Under the pieces are notes generated by a model. It did no database searches. It was not told the origin of the DNA and was given only the letters and a program-made list of their open reading frames with translations. DNA of 64,000 nt from NCBI RefSeq assembly GCF_015644585.1, contig NZ_JADOBI010000009.1, positions 1,498-65,497 on the forward strand, read 5' to 3'. The position numbers were made by a program, and so were the translations under genes. Source of the stretch: Rahnella laticis (GTDB taxonomy: Bacteria > Pseudomonadota > Gammaproteobacteria > Enterobacterales > Enterobacteriaceae). Below, piece by piece: positions 36,949-45,858 of the stretch; positions within the stretch are counted from its first letter, which is position 1; each line of letters begins with the position of its first letter.

Positions 36949-38535
36949 TTAAAAGCCGGCCGCGCTGCCGTTGCTGCGCGGGTCGGAAGCGCCTTCAAAC
37001 ATGCCGTTGGTGTGGCGCACAATCGCACCTGCATGGCCGACGGCTTCGCTGAAATCCGGTAACAACTCGACGTCGTGACCGCGCTGGCGCAGCCCGGCCA
37101 GCGTCTGATATTCAAAGCGGCCTTCCAGTTTCAGGGAATCGGAGCTTTCGCCCCAGGTTCTGCCCAGCAGCCAGCGCGGGCCGCTGATCGCCTGCTGAAG
37201 CGATTGCCCCTGCACGACATGGCGGATAAACACTGCCGCCTGCGTTTGCGGCTGGCCGTCGCCGCCCATCGAGCCATAAACCATCGTGCGGCCATCGTAT
37301 AAACGTGCCGCCGCCGGGTTCAGCGTGTGGAAAGGTTGTTTGCCCGGTGCGAGTGCGAGCAGATGACCGGCATCAAGGCTGAAAGAAGCGCCACGGTTTT
37401 GCCACAGTACGCCGCTGCCTGGCAGGACCACGCCACTGCCAAATTCGTGATAAATGCTCTGAATGAACGACACCGCCAGCCCGCTGCTGTCCATCACGCC
37501 CATCCAGACGGTGTCGCCCGGACCTTTGCCTTTGCCCCAGTCGGCGGCGCTGTGAGGTTTAATGCGGGTCGCGAGGGCGTCGAGATACTGCGGATCCAGC
37601 AGGCTCTGAGCATCCTGCGTCATCATGCGCGGGTCGGTGATGAAACGGTCGCGCAGGCCGAACGCCAGTTTGGTGGCTTCAACCACGCTGTGAATGGTGG
37701 CGCTCTCATCCATGGTTTCCAGCGGCAGCCGGTCGGTCAGGCCGAGGATGGCCAGTGAAACCAGCCCCTGCGTTGGCGGCGTCAGGTTGTAGATTTCGCC
37801 CTTGCTGTGTTTAAGCCGTAACGGCACACGGCGCTGCGGCTGATAAGCGGCAAGATCGGCGCGCGTCAGCGGCATACCGAGTTTTTCCATGTCCGCCGCC
37901 ATACTATCGGCCAGCTTGCCACGGTAGAAACTGTTCAGCCCGTCTTCGCACAGCATTGATAACGTGTTCGCCAGCTGCGGCTGGGTGAAACGATTTCCGG
38001 CGCGCGGGACATCGCCGTTCGGTAAAAAGACGTCGGTAAATGAACGGATATCTTTCAGTTCATGCTGTTTGGCGCGGGTCGCGGCTTCCTGCGACGGCGT
38101 CACGGGAATGCCGTCGGCGGCGTAACGGATGGCGTCTCGCAACAGGCGGGAAAGCGGTTTTTGCTCGCCGCCGGATTCAGCCGAGACTTTCAGCGCTTCG
38201 TGCCAGCCCCCCACGGTGCCGGCGACGGTCAGCGCGGCTTTCGGGCCACGGTGCGGAATGTGGCTTTCTCCGGCGTAGAAGTCCAGAGACGCCAGCGAAC
38301 CGGCGGCTCCGCTGGCGTCGATGGCAACCGGATTGCCCTGCGGCGGCACAATCAGCCAGAAGCCGTCTCCGCCAAGCCCGTTCATATGCGGGTAAACCAC
38401 GGCAATGGTTGCCGCGGCGGCCACCATCGCTTCGATGGCATTACCGCCTTCGCGCAATACCGCAAGCGCACTCTGGCTGGCCAGATGATGAGGGGTAACC
38501 GCCATACCGAGCGGGGCGCTGTTACTGTTAATCAT
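36949..38535 (-). CDS. hpxW: Oxamate amidohydrolase, gamma-glutamyltransferase family (HpxW)
   Basis: 528 residues of the Ntn-hydrolase gamma-glutamyltransferase family. The likely self-cleavage and nucleophile Thr is in GPGDTVWMGVMDSSG; the C-terminal half carries the MGGDGQPQTQ glycine-rich block. In Klebsiella HpxW hydrolyses oxamate to oxalate and ammonia at the end of uric acid breakdown. It is the first gene of the minus-strand hpxWXYZ operon, divergent from an RpiR-family regulator. Confidence 0.82.
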   Translation of the reverse strand: MINSNSAPLGMAVTPHHLASQSALAVLREGGNAIEAMVAAAATIAVVYPHMNGLGGDGFWLIVPPQGNPVAIDASGAAGSLASLDFYAGESHIPHRGPKAALTVAGTVGGWHEALKVSAESGGEQKPLSRLLRDAIRYAADGIPVTPSQEAATRAKQHELKDIRSFTDVFLPNGDVPRAGNRFTQPQLANTLSMLCEDGLNSFYRGKLADSMAADMEKLGMPLTRADLAAYQPQRRVPLRLKHSKGEIYNLTPPTQGLVSLAILGLTDRLPLETMDESATIHSVVEATKLAFGLRDRFITDPRMMTQDAQSLLDPQYLDALATRIKPHSAADWGKGKGPGDTVWMGVMDSSGLAVSFIQSIYHEFGSGVVLPGSGVLWQNRGASFSLDAGHLLALAPGKQPFHTLNPAAARLYDGRTMVYGSMGGDGQPQTQAAVFIRHVVQGQSLQQAISGPRWLLGRTWGESSDSLKLEGRFEYQTLAGLRQRGHDVELLPDFSEAVGHAGAIVRHTNGMFEGASDPRSNGSAAGF

Positions 38536-38669
38536 GCGATGTCCTTTTTGACGACTCTGTTTTTATGCTGCCCGGCCTGCAGGGATAAGGGCGCGATGTC
38601 ATTAGGTTAAGCAAGACGTGTTCCACATCGGCAGGTTCCCGCCGCATCCGCGGATAAATTCGCTTGCAT

Positions 38670-38685
38670 TGGCAAGCATAGTGCA
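38670..38685 (+). promoter_or_regulatory. Weak sigma-54-like element between hpxW and the RpiR regulator
   Basis: TGGCAAGCATAGTGCA has GG and GC 12 bases apart, and an overlapping minus-strand reading (ATGCACTATGCTTGCC) has only one mismatch in the -24/-12 dinucleotides. Either or both directions could be used. The match is much weaker than at 39877-39892. Confidence 0.3.
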
Positions 38686-38761
38686 TGGTATGTTCCGCTG
38701 AAACCTTCGTTACAATGTCTGTCATATTTCAAATTTCAGATGCGTTGGCTGCTCTCAGTCG

Positions 38762-38793
38762 CCCGAATCACTTACTTCAGTAAGCTCATCGGG
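38762..38793. repeat. Stem-loop of a dispersed enterobacterial repeat
   Basis: CCCGA...CTTAC TTCA GTAAG...TCGGG forms an interrupted hairpin. It sits in a block (about 38741-38834, GCGTTGGCTGCTCTCAGTCG to GCCGCCTTCCTGCAATTCG) that I recognise as resembling a short repeat scattered in Serratia, Pectobacterium and Dickeya intergenic DNA. It lies directly before the RpiR gene. The recognition is from memory and not checked. Confidence 0.45.
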
Positions 38794-38849
38794 ACTCTTT
38801 CGTTTGCCGCCTTCCTGCAATTCGAACTATTTAGGACATGAGGAGAAAC

Positions 38850-39689
38850 ATGAAACAGATTGATGAGCGTCTGCGTGATCATTACGCCGGACTGACACCG
38901 CAGGAGCAGCGGGTGGCGGATTTTATTTTCGCCAGCATCGATGATCTGATGAGTTACAACAGCGCCGAGCTGGCGCGGCTTAGCGGCGTGTCGAAAGCCA
39001 CGGTGAGCCGCCTGTTTAAGCGCCTGGGTTATCCGAGTTACCGCGATATGCGCGATGAAATGCGTACGCTGCGCCAGAGCGGGATGCCGCTGACCGACAG
39101 CCGCGATGCAGTGCAAGGTAACACCTTGTTATCACGTCACTATAAGCAGGAAATGGCGAATCTGACGCAGTGGATTAACCAGATTGACGGCGCCGCGTTT
39201 GGTGAGCTGATTGCCGCACTCAGTCAGGCGCGGCAGGTGCGTTTGCTGGGCTTTCGCAACAGTTATCCGGTCGCGCTGCACCTGCGTCAGCAGCTGATCC
39301 AGGTGCGTTCCGGCGTGATGATGATGCCGCAACCGGGGCAAACGCTGGCGGAAGAGCTGGTGGATCTGACCGCGCACGATGTGGTGATTTTTGTGGCGTT
39401 TCGCCGCAGGCCGCGAATGGCAAAGGCGATTCTCACACAATTACAGACACTTGGCGTACCGGTGCTGCTGATTTGCGAACCCCAGGCGCAAGCGCTGATC
39501 CCGCTGGCGGCGTGGCATCTGGCGGCACCGCTCGACAGCGTGTCGGCATTCGACAGCTATTCTTCCGCGATGAGTCTGGCGAATTTACTCAGCAATGCGC
39601 TGCTGCACGAAATACTGGCGTCGGGCCGTCAGAGAATTCATCAAATCAGCGATCTGTACAACGAACTCGACGAACTGGAACAGCGCTGA
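38850..39689 (+). CDS. MurR/RpiR-family transcriptional regulator
   Basis: 279 residues: N-terminal RpiR helix-turn-helix (residues about 1-77, SAELARLSGVSKATVSRLFKRLGY) and a C-terminal SIS sugar-isomerase-like domain. ATG 38850 with AGGAGA upstream is preferred over ATG 38838. It lies between the divergent hpxWXYZ operon and the ABC-hpxJKQT operon and probably controls one or both. Ligand unknown; SIS domains usually bind phosphosugars, but members of this family in purine clusters may sense pathway intermediates. Confidence 0.82.
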   Translation: MKQIDERLRDHYAGLTPQEQRVADFIFASIDDLMSYNSAELARLSGVSKATVSRLFKRLGYPSYRDMRDEMRTLRQSGMPLTDSRDAVQGNTLLSRHYKQEMANLTQWINQIDGAAFGELIAALSQARQVRLLGFRNSYPVALHLRQQLIQVRSGVMMMPQPGQTLAEELVDLTAHDVVIFVAFRRRPRMAKAILTQLQTLGVPVLLICEPQAQALIPLAAWHLAAPLDSVSAFDSYSSAMSLANLLSNALLHEILASGRQRIHQISDLYNELDELEQR

Positions 39690-39730
39690 TTCCCGTTTTA
39701 CGAACAAAGCAGGCGCTTTTTTGGTGCCTG

Positions 39731-39747
39731 CGCACAATCAGGGTGCA
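39731..39747 (+). promoter_or_regulatory. Candidate NtrC-binding site
   Basis: CGCACA-N5-GGTGCA compares with the NtrC pattern TGCACY-N5-GGTGCA: the right half is perfect and the left half matches at four of six positions. It lies about 150 bases upstream of the -24/-12 promoter at 39877, the usual place for an enhancer. A perfect palindrome TTGTGCACAA at 39847-39856 lies between them. Confidence 0.45.
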
Positions 39748-39876
39748 AAGCATTTTCCTTCGTTTCGTTATTGTGGCCTCCTTCAGGGCAAAAAATGCCT
39801 CCCGCTTTCTCTGTCCGTTACCTTAATTCCTTGTCATACCGTGACTTTGTGCACAATTTCTCCGGACAATCGCTTT

Positions 39877-39892
39877 TGGCACATTCGTTGCA
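39877..39892 (+). promoter_or_regulatory. Sigma-54 promoter of the ABC transporter-hpxJKQT operon
   Basis: TGGCACATTCGTTGCA matches the sigma-54 consensus TGGCAC-N5-TTGCA without mismatch, with GG and GC 12 bases apart. Transcription should start near 39903, giving a leader of about 44 bases before the binding-protein ATG at 39947. This places the operon under nitrogen-type control, as expected for ureide scavenging. Confidence 0.8.
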
Positions 39893-39946
39893 AAGTTCAC
39901 TTTATAAGAATCTATCGTTCCAAAAACCTTTCACCGGAGATAATCT

Positions 39947-40738
39947 ATGAACATGAACAAACGGCTGTTGGCGTGGGCAGGTGCTGCAATGCTGATGCTT
40001 CAGGCATCCGGCGCAATGGCCGATCAGTTGCAGGATATTCAGAAACGCGGCGTGCTGCGCGTGGCGGTTCCGCAGGATTTCCCGCCATTTGGTTCGGTGA
40101 GCAAAGATTTGCAGCCGGAAGGTTATGACATCGATATGGCGCATTATCTGGCCGATAAGATGAAACTTAAGTTGCAACTGGTGCCGGTGACCAGCGCCAA
40201 CCGCGTACCTTACCTGCAAACGGACAAAGTGGATCTGGTGATTTCCAGCCTCGGTAAAAACGCTGAGCGTGAAAAGGTGATTGATTTCAGTAACGCCTAC
40301 GCGCCGTTCTTCCTTGGCGTATTTGGCGCGAAGGGCGACAAACTGGCGGATCTGAAAGAACTGTCTGGCAAAACTATTGGTGTGACCCGTGGTGCGGTGG
40401 AAGATCTGGCGCTGACCGATGTGGCGCCGAAAGACGCCAAAATTCAGCGTTATGAAGACAACAACACCACGCTGTCGGCGTACCTGTCCGGCCAGGTGGA
40501 ATACATCGCAACCGGAAACCTGGTGGTCGCTGCGATTGCCCGGATGAACCCGGAAAAAGCGCCTGTTTCTAAGGTAATGCTGAAAGATTCGCCGTGCTAC
40601 GTCGGCCTGCGCAAGGACGAACCGGCGCTGAAAGATAAAGTGAATGCACTGATTGCCGAAGGTATCAAAGATAAGACGCTAAATTCGCTGTCTGAAAAAT
40701 GGATGAAGGCGCCGCTGCCTGCATCTGTTGGCGCGTAA
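39947..40738 (+). CDS. ABC transporter periplasmic substrate-binding protein (amino-acid type)
   Basis: 263 residues: a signal peptide ending at GAMA-DQ and a family-3 solute-binding domain (RGVLRVAVPQDFPPFGSV...GYDIDMA, later KTIGVTRGAVEDLAL). It would capture a small polar solute in the periplasm for the two permeases and the ATPase that follow. Because the same operon continues with hpxJ and hpxK, the substrate is inferred to be allantoate or another ureido acid; an amino acid cannot be excluded. Confidence 0.85.
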   Translation: MNMNKRLLAWAGAAMLMLQASGAMADQLQDIQKRGVLRVAVPQDFPPFGSVSKDLQPEGYDIDMAHYLADKMKLKLQLVPVTSANRVPYLQTDKVDLVISSLGKNAEREKVIDFSNAYAPFFLGVFGAKGDKLADLKELSGKTIGVTRGAVEDLALTDVAPKDAKIQRYEDNNTTLSAYLSGQVEYIATGNLVVAAIARMNPEKAPVSKVMLKDSPCYVGLRKDEPALKDKVNALIAEGIKDKTLNSLSEKWMKAPLPASVGA

Positions 40739-40762
40739 TCAGCTGACTGACGGAGAACTTTC

Positions 40763-41428
40763 ATGACCTATCAGCTTAACTTTAGCGCGCTGTGGCCTTA
40801 TATGCCGGAACTGCTGGCCGGCTTATGGACCACCATTGAGCTGACGGTGATGGCAACGATTGGCGGCGTCGCGATCGGTATTTGCGGTGCGGCCATTCGC
40901 TGCGGCAATCACAAAACCTTGCGGACGGTCTGGGGCATATATGTCGAAGCCATCCGCAATACGCCGTTTGTCGTGCAGCTGTTTTTCATCGTGTTTGGCC
41001 TGCCGGCTATCGGCCTGAAAATGACTGCCGGAGAAGCGGCGCTGCTGGCGATGCTGATCAACCTCGGCGCGTACAGCACCGAAATTATCCGCGCGGGCAT
41101 TCAGGTGACGCCGAAAGGCCAGTGGGAAGCGGGGCGCGTGCTGGGGCTGAGCCGCAGCCAGACGTTTTTACGCATTGTCCTGCCACCGTCGCTGAAACGC
41201 ATTTATCCGTCGCTGGTCAGCCAGTGCATTATCGTGATGCTCGGGTCTTCCGTGGTCTCGCAGGTGTCCTATGAAGAACTGACGTTTGCGGCGAACCTGA
41301 TTCAGTCACGCACGTTCCTCAGTTTTGAAGTGTATCTGGTTACCACGTTGTTCTATTTGTTGCTGTCAGTCGCGATGCGTCAGTTATTGCTGCTGGCCGG
41401 ACGCCGCTTCTTTGGGAGTGCAAACTGA
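40763..41428 (+). CDS. ABC transporter permease (HisM/GlnP family), first
   Basis: 221 residues with about five membrane helices. The family signature NTPFVVQLFF is near residue 70, and the EAA-like loop ESGRVLGLSRSQTFLRIVLP form, here EAGRVLGLSRSQTFLRIVLP, contacts the ATPase. It lies 24 bases after the binding-protein gene and shares one base with the second permease. Confidence 0.87.
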   Translation: MTYQLNFSALWPYMPELLAGLWTTIELTVMATIGGVAIGICGAAIRCGNHKTLRTVWGIYVEAIRNTPFVVQLFFIVFGLPAIGLKMTAGEAALLAMLINLGAYSTEIIRAGIQVTPKGQWEAGRVLGLSRSQTFLRIVLPPSLKRIYPSLVSQCIIVMLGSSVVSQVSYEELTFAANLIQSRTFLSFEVYLVTTLFYLLLSVAMRQLLLLAGRRFFGSAN

Positions 41429-42081
41429 TGATGACGTTCACCGACTGGGACATTGTGCGCAACCTGCTGCTGGCGGCGCGCTGGACGTTACTGCTTTCGC
41501 TGACGGCGTTTATCGGCGGTACGCTGGTGACGCTGCCGTTGTTACTGATGCGTCTGACCAAACGTCGCTGGCCGACGCGCTTTGTGCGCCTGTATTCCGA
41601 ATTATTCCAGGGCACGCCGCTGCTGATGCAGCTTTTCCTGGCGTTCTTCGGCCTCGGCCTGTTTGGCATTAACGTCAGCCCGTGGACCGCGGCGGCGCTG
41701 GCGCTAACGCTCTACACCAGCGCGTATCTGGTGGATATCTGGAGCGGAAGCATCGCGGCGCTGCCAAAAGGTCAGTGGGAAGCTTCGCGCTGCCTCGGCC
41801 TGAATTTCGGCCAGACGTTGTGGCGCGTGATCACCCCGCAGGCGTTGCGGATTGCGATTGCGCCGACCGTAGGCTTTTCCGTTCAGGTGGTTAAAGGCAC
41901 GGCGCTGGCGTCCATTATTGGTTTTGTCGAACTGACCAAAGCCGGAACGATGCTCAACAACGTGACGTATGAGCCGTTCAAAGTGTTCGGATTAGTGGCG
42001 CTGGGCTACTTCCTGATGTGCTATCCGCTGTCGCGTTACAGCCAGCATTTAGAAAAATCACTGCGTGGAGAGAAACAGTAA
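41428..42081 (+). CDS. ABC transporter permease (HisM/GlnP family), second
   Basis: 217 residues, again with five membrane helices, the GTPLLMQLFL block and the ATPase-contact loop EASRCLGLNFGQTLWRVITP. With the preceding gene it forms a heteromeric channel. Start shares its A with the previous stop; the stop overlaps the ATPase start. Confidence 0.87.
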   Translation: MMTFTDWDIVRNLLLAARWTLLLSLTAFIGGTLVTLPLLLMRLTKRRWPTRFVRLYSELFQGTPLLMQLFLAFFGLGLFGINVSPWTAAALALTLYTSAYLVDIWSGSIAALPKGQWEASRCLGLNFGQTLWRVITPQALRIAIAPTVGFSVQVVKGTALASIIGFVELTKAGTMLNNVTYEPFKVFGLVALGYFLMCYPLSRYSQHLEKSLRGEKQ

Positions 42082-42833
42082 TGCCACTGATCACCATCAA
42101 TCAGGTTCAGAAATTTTACGGCCAGAACCACGTGCTGAAAGGCGTGGATCTGGACATCGACAGCGGCGAAGTGATCTCTATCATTGGCCGCAGCGGTTCC
42201 GGCAAAAGTACGCTTTTGCGCTGCATGAACGGGCTGGAAGGCTATCAGGAAGGCAGCATCAAACTTGGCGGGATGACCATTACCGACCGCGATTCTCAGG
42301 CGCGCGATATCAGCCGCTCGGTGGGCATGGTGTTCCAGAGTTTCAATCTTTTCCCGCACATGACCGCGCTGGAAAACGTCATGTTAGCGCCGCGCCGCGT
42401 GCTGAAAAAATCCGCGGCGGAATGCCGTGAACTGGCCGCGCAGATGCTCGCGAAAGTCGGGCTGGCGGATCGCATGGATTATTATCCGTCGAACCTTTCC
42501 GGCGGCCAGCAGCAACGCGTGGCGATTGCCCGTGCGCTGGCGATGAACCCGAAAGTGTTGCTGTGCGATGAAATCACTTCCGCGCTGGATCCGGAGCTGG
42601 TGGGTGAAGTCCTCAAAGTGCTGGAGCAACTGGCGAAAGAGGGCATGACGCTGGTGCTGGTGACGCACGAAATGAATTTTGCCCGCGAAGTGGGCGACCG
42701 CGTGGTGTTTATGCATCAGGGCACCGTGTGGGAACAGGGCGAAAGCCGCGCGCTGTTTGCCAATCCGCAAACGCCGGAGTTAAAACAATTTATCGCATCC
42801 GTTCGTGGCTTAAACGAAGCCACCGCAAGTTAA
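42081..42833 (+). CDS. ABC transporter ATP-binding protein (amino-acid type)
   Basis: 250 residues. Walker A GRSGSGKST, Q-loop MVFQSFNLFPHM, signature LSGGQQQRVAIARAL, Walker B VLLCDEITSALD and the switch His in VLVTHEM are all present. ATG 42081 is used, because the upstream start at 42018 lies inside the permease. It energises the two permeases. hpxJ follows 18 bases later. Confidence 0.92.
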   Translation: MPLITINQVQKFYGQNHVLKGVDLDIDSGEVISIIGRSGSGKSTLLRCMNGLEGYQEGSIKLGGMTITDRDSQARDISRSVGMVFQSFNLFPHMTALENVMLAPRRVLKKSAAECRELAAQMLAKVGLADRMDYYPSNLSGGQQQRVAIARALAMNPKVLLCDEITSALDPELVGEVLKVLEQLAKEGMTLVLVTHEMNFAREVGDRVVFMHQGTVWEQGESRALFANPQTPELKQFIASVRGLNEATAS

Positions 42834-42851
42834 CATTTTAAAGGATTAACT

Positions 42852-44090
42852 ATGTCAGGCATCCAAACACTCGGACAAATCAACCCGCCAACCCGTCTGC
42901 TGATGGGGCCGGGGCCAATCAACGCCGATCCGCGCGTGCTGCGGGCGATGGCGAGCCAGCTGGTCGGGCAATATGACCCGGTAATGACCGGCTACATGAA
43001 CGAAGTGATGGCGCTGTACCGCGCGCTGTACAAAACCGAAAATCAGTGGACGTTTCTGATCGACGGCACCTCGCGCGCCGGTATCGAAGCCGTGCTGCTT
43101 TCCGGCATCCGCCCGGGCGATAAAGTGCTGGTGCCGGTGTTTGGCCGTTTCGGGCATCTGCTGTGTGAAATCGCCCGTCGTTGTCGTGCGGAAGTGCATA
43201 CGATTGAAGCGCCGTGGGGCGAAGTGTTTGATCCGCAACAAATCGAAGACGCCATTAAATCGGTGAAACCGCGCTGGCTGCTGACCGTGCAGGGCGATAC
43301 GTCCACCACCATGTTGCAGCCGCTGGCGCAACTGGGCGAAATCTGCCGCCGTCACGGGGTGCTGTTTTACTCTGATGCGACGGCGTCGTTTGGCGGTAAC
43401 GCGCTGGAAACGGATGCCTGGGGTTTAGACGCGGTTTCTGCCGGTTTGCAGAAATGCCTCGGCGGCCCGTCCGGCAGTTCCCCGGTTACCATCAGCCCGC
43501 GTTTTGAAGAACAAATCCGCCGCCGTAAATGTGTCGAAGAAGGGATCCGCACCGCCGATCACGCCGACGGCGACGAAGAGATGATCTACTCCAACTATTT
43601 CGATCTGGGCATGATCATGGATTACTGGGGCCCGGAGCGTCTGAATCATCACACCGAAGCGACCAGCATGCTGTTTGCCGCCCGCGAGTGCGCGCGCATC
43701 ATTCTGGAAGAAGGGCTGGATAACGGCATCGCCCGCCACGAACTGCACGGCGGCGCGCTGCTGGCGGGGATTCAGGGAATGGGGCTGGAAGTCTTTGGCG
43801 ACCTGAATCACCGCATGAATAACGTGCTTGGCGTGGTGATCCCGCAGGGCATTCACGGCGAGCAGGTTCGTCAGATGATGCTGAATGATTTCAGCATCGA
43901 AATCGGCACCTCGTTTGGTCCGCTGGCCGGGAAAATCTGGCGTATCGGCACCATGGGTTACAACGCGCGTAAAGACTGCGTATTGCAGACGCTGGTGGCG
44001 CTGGAAGCGGTGCTGAACCGTCTGGGCTTTGCCTCGAAATACGGCGCGGGCGCGCAGGCCGCCTGGGATCATTACGCAGGAGGTCAGTAA
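42852..44090 (+). CDS. hpxJ: (S)-ureidoglycine-glyoxylate aminotransferase (HpxJ)
   Basis: 412 residues of the class V PLP aminotransferase family. N-terminal LLMGPGPINADPRVL and the PLP Lys in SAGLQKCLGGPSG match the PucG/HpxJ group. It moves the amino group of (S)-ureidoglycine to glyoxylate, giving oxalurate and glycine. It overlaps hpxK by one base; HpxK makes its substrate. Confidence 0.85.
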   Translation: MSGIQTLGQINPPTRLLMGPGPINADPRVLRAMASQLVGQYDPVMTGYMNEVMALYRALYKTENQWTFLIDGTSRAGIEAVLLSGIRPGDKVLVPVFGRFGHLLCEIARRCRAEVHTIEAPWGEVFDPQQIEDAIKSVKPRWLLTVQGDTSTTMLQPLAQLGEICRRHGVLFYSDATASFGGNALETDAWGLDAVSAGLQKCLGGPSGSSPVTISPRFEEQIRRRKCVEEGIRTADHADGDEEMIYSNYFDLGMIMDYWGPERLNHHTEATSMLFAARECARIILEEGLDNGIARHELHGGALLAGIQGMGLEVFGDLNHRMNNVLGVVIPQGIHGEQVRQMMLNDFSIEIGTSFGPLAGKIWRIGTMGYNARKDCVLQTLVALEAVLNRLGFASKYGAGAQAAWDHYAGGQ

Positions 44091-45364
44091 TGGCAGAAGC
44101 CCTTACGCTGGCCGCGGTTTCCCACAGTGCTGCACGCGCAGCCGGACGGGTGATGGCGCGCTGCGATACGCTGGCCGCCATCAGCGAAACGCCGGGACAG
44201 CTGACCCGCGTGTATCTTTCCGCTGAACATTTACAGGCTAACCGTCAGGTCGGTGAATGGATGGCGGAAGCCGGAATGCGCGTCTGGCAGGACAGCGTCG
44301 GCAATATTTGCGGGCGCTACGAAGGGCAGGATCCTTCCGCGCCTGCGCTGCTGCTCGGTTCGCACCTCGACAGCGTGCGCAATGCGGGGCGCTACGATGG
44401 CCCGCTGGGCGTGCTGACGGCGCTGGAAGTGGTTTCGCATATGCATCAGAACGGGATCCGCCTGCCGATGGCTGTGGAAATTGTCGGGTTCTGCGATGAG
44501 GAAGGCACACGTTTTGGCATCACCTTACTGGGCAGCCGTGGCCTGACCGGCACCTGGCCTGCTGACTGGCTGGAGCGTCAGGACGCTCAGGGAATTACTG
44601 TCGCGCAGGCGATGGAAAATGTCGGGCTCAGCCCGCTGACGATCGGCGCATCACAACGTGCGGCCAGCGATTTTTGCGCGTATCTGGAATTACATATCGA
44701 GCAGGGGCCGTGTCTGCAAGGGGCCAATGTTCCGCTCGGCGTGGTCACCGCGATTAACGGCGCACGCCGCCTGAACTGCGAGTTTACCGGTCATGCCGGT
44801 CACGCCGGAACGGTGCCGATGGGGCAACGTCAGGATGCACTGACCGCCGCCGCCGAATGGACGCTGGCGATTGAAACGCTGACAACCACTGCCGGACGCA
44901 ATCTGGTGGCCACCGTCGGCACGCTGGAATGTCTGCCGGGCGCGGTGAATGTCATTCCGGGGCAGGTAAAACTGTCCCTCGACGTGCGCGGGCCGCGCGA
45001 TGACGATTTAGGCGCGCTGCAAAAAGTCCTGCTGGCGCAAGGCCATGAGATCGCTGCCCGTCGCGGCCTGACGTTTGCCGCCGAGCAGTTTTACGGGATC
45101 TGCGCGACGGAATGCGACGAAAGTTTGCAGCATCGTCTGAGCCAGAGTGTTTTGCATTTACAGGGGCAGGCGATGTCGCTGCCAAGCGGTGCGGGGCACG
45201 ACGCGATTGCGATGGCCGAATGCTGGCCGGTTGGCATGCTGTTTGTGCGCTGCAAAGACGGCATCAGCCATCATCCTGATGAATCTGTTACCACCGGCGA
45301 TGTGGCGTATGCGGTGCAGGCGTATATCAATACGGTGCTGAGTTTCGACGGAGGCCATCTGTGA
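44090..45364 (+). CDS. hpxK: Allantoate amidohydrolase (HpxK)
   Basis: 424 residues of the M20 metallopeptidase family. Metal ligands are seen in LLGSHLDSVRNAGRYDG, DEEGTRFG, LELHIEQGP and the final ISHHPDE; the dimerisation insert holds GHAGHAGTVPM. It hydrolyses allantoate to (S)-ureidoglycine, ammonia and CO2. Overlaps hpxJ by one base and hpxQ by 4. Confidence 0.9.
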   Translation: MAEALTLAAVSHSAARAAGRVMARCDTLAAISETPGQLTRVYLSAEHLQANRQVGEWMAEAGMRVWQDSVGNICGRYEGQDPSAPALLLGSHLDSVRNAGRYDGPLGVLTALEVVSHMHQNGIRLPMAVEIVGFCDEEGTRFGITLLGSRGLTGTWPADWLERQDAQGITVAQAMENVGLSPLTIGASQRAASDFCAYLELHIEQGPCLQGANVPLGVVTAINGARRLNCEFTGHAGHAGTVPMGQRQDALTAAAEWTLAIETLTTTAGRNLVATVGTLECLPGAVNVIPGQVKLSLDVRGPRDDDLGALQKVLLAQGHEIAARRGLTFAAEQFYGICATECDESLQHRLSQSVLHLQGQAMSLPSGAGHDAIAMAECWPVGMLFVRCKDGISHHPDESVTTGDVAYAVQAYINTVLSFDGGHL

Positions 45365-45858
45365 CGCCTGAGGAATTTAATGCGCTGTCTGAATTCGAAG
45401 CCGTCGCGCTGCTCCGCCCGCTGGTGAATATTCCCGGCTGGGCGAAAAAAGTCAGCGACGGACGCCCGTATTCTTCGGTGGAACAGGCTCTGCAAAGCGC
45501 GGAAGCCGCCTGCGAAAGCTGGCAACCCGACGACATCACCCAGGCGTTGTCTGCGCATCCGCGTATCGGCGAGCGGGCGAACGGCAGCGGTAAAGAAGCG
45601 CAGCTTTCCCGTGGCGAGCAGGCGACGCTGAATATCAGCCAGCAGGCTATTATTGATGCGCTGCATGACGGCAATCAGCGTTACGAACAGCGTTTCGGGC
45701 GGGTTTTTCTGATCCGTGCCAAAGGCCGCAGTTCAGAGGAAATCCTCGAAAACCTGCAACGGCGCTTGCAGAATTCACCTGAAGCCGAATATCAGGAAAC
45801 CGCGCAGCAGCTGAAAGAAATCACACTGTTGCGCTTTAAGGAGAGTTTGCAATCATGA
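45361..45858 (+). CDS. hpxQ: OHCU decarboxylase (HpxQ/UraD)
   Basis: 165 residues. HPRIGER supplies the catalytic His, and FLIRAKGRSSEEIL and the N-terminal RPYSSVEQAL are family features. It decarboxylates 2-oxo-4-hydroxy-4-carboxy-5-ureidoimidazoline to S-allantoin. Start GTG 45361 overlaps hpxK, and the stop overlaps hpxT by 4 bases. Confidence 0.92.
   Translation: MTPEEFNALSEFEAVALLRPLVNIPGWAKKVSDGRPYSSVEQALQSAEAACESWQPDDITQALSAHPRIGERANGSGKEAQLSRGEQATLNISQQAIIDALHDGNQRYEQRFGRVFLIRAKGRSSEEILENLQRRLQNSPEAEYQETAQQLKEITLLRFKESLQS

Noticed and set aside
39711-39733. GCAGGC...GCCTGC hairpin after the RpiR gene as a terminator
   Set aside because: The T run is in the loop and not after the stem, so it does not have terminator form.
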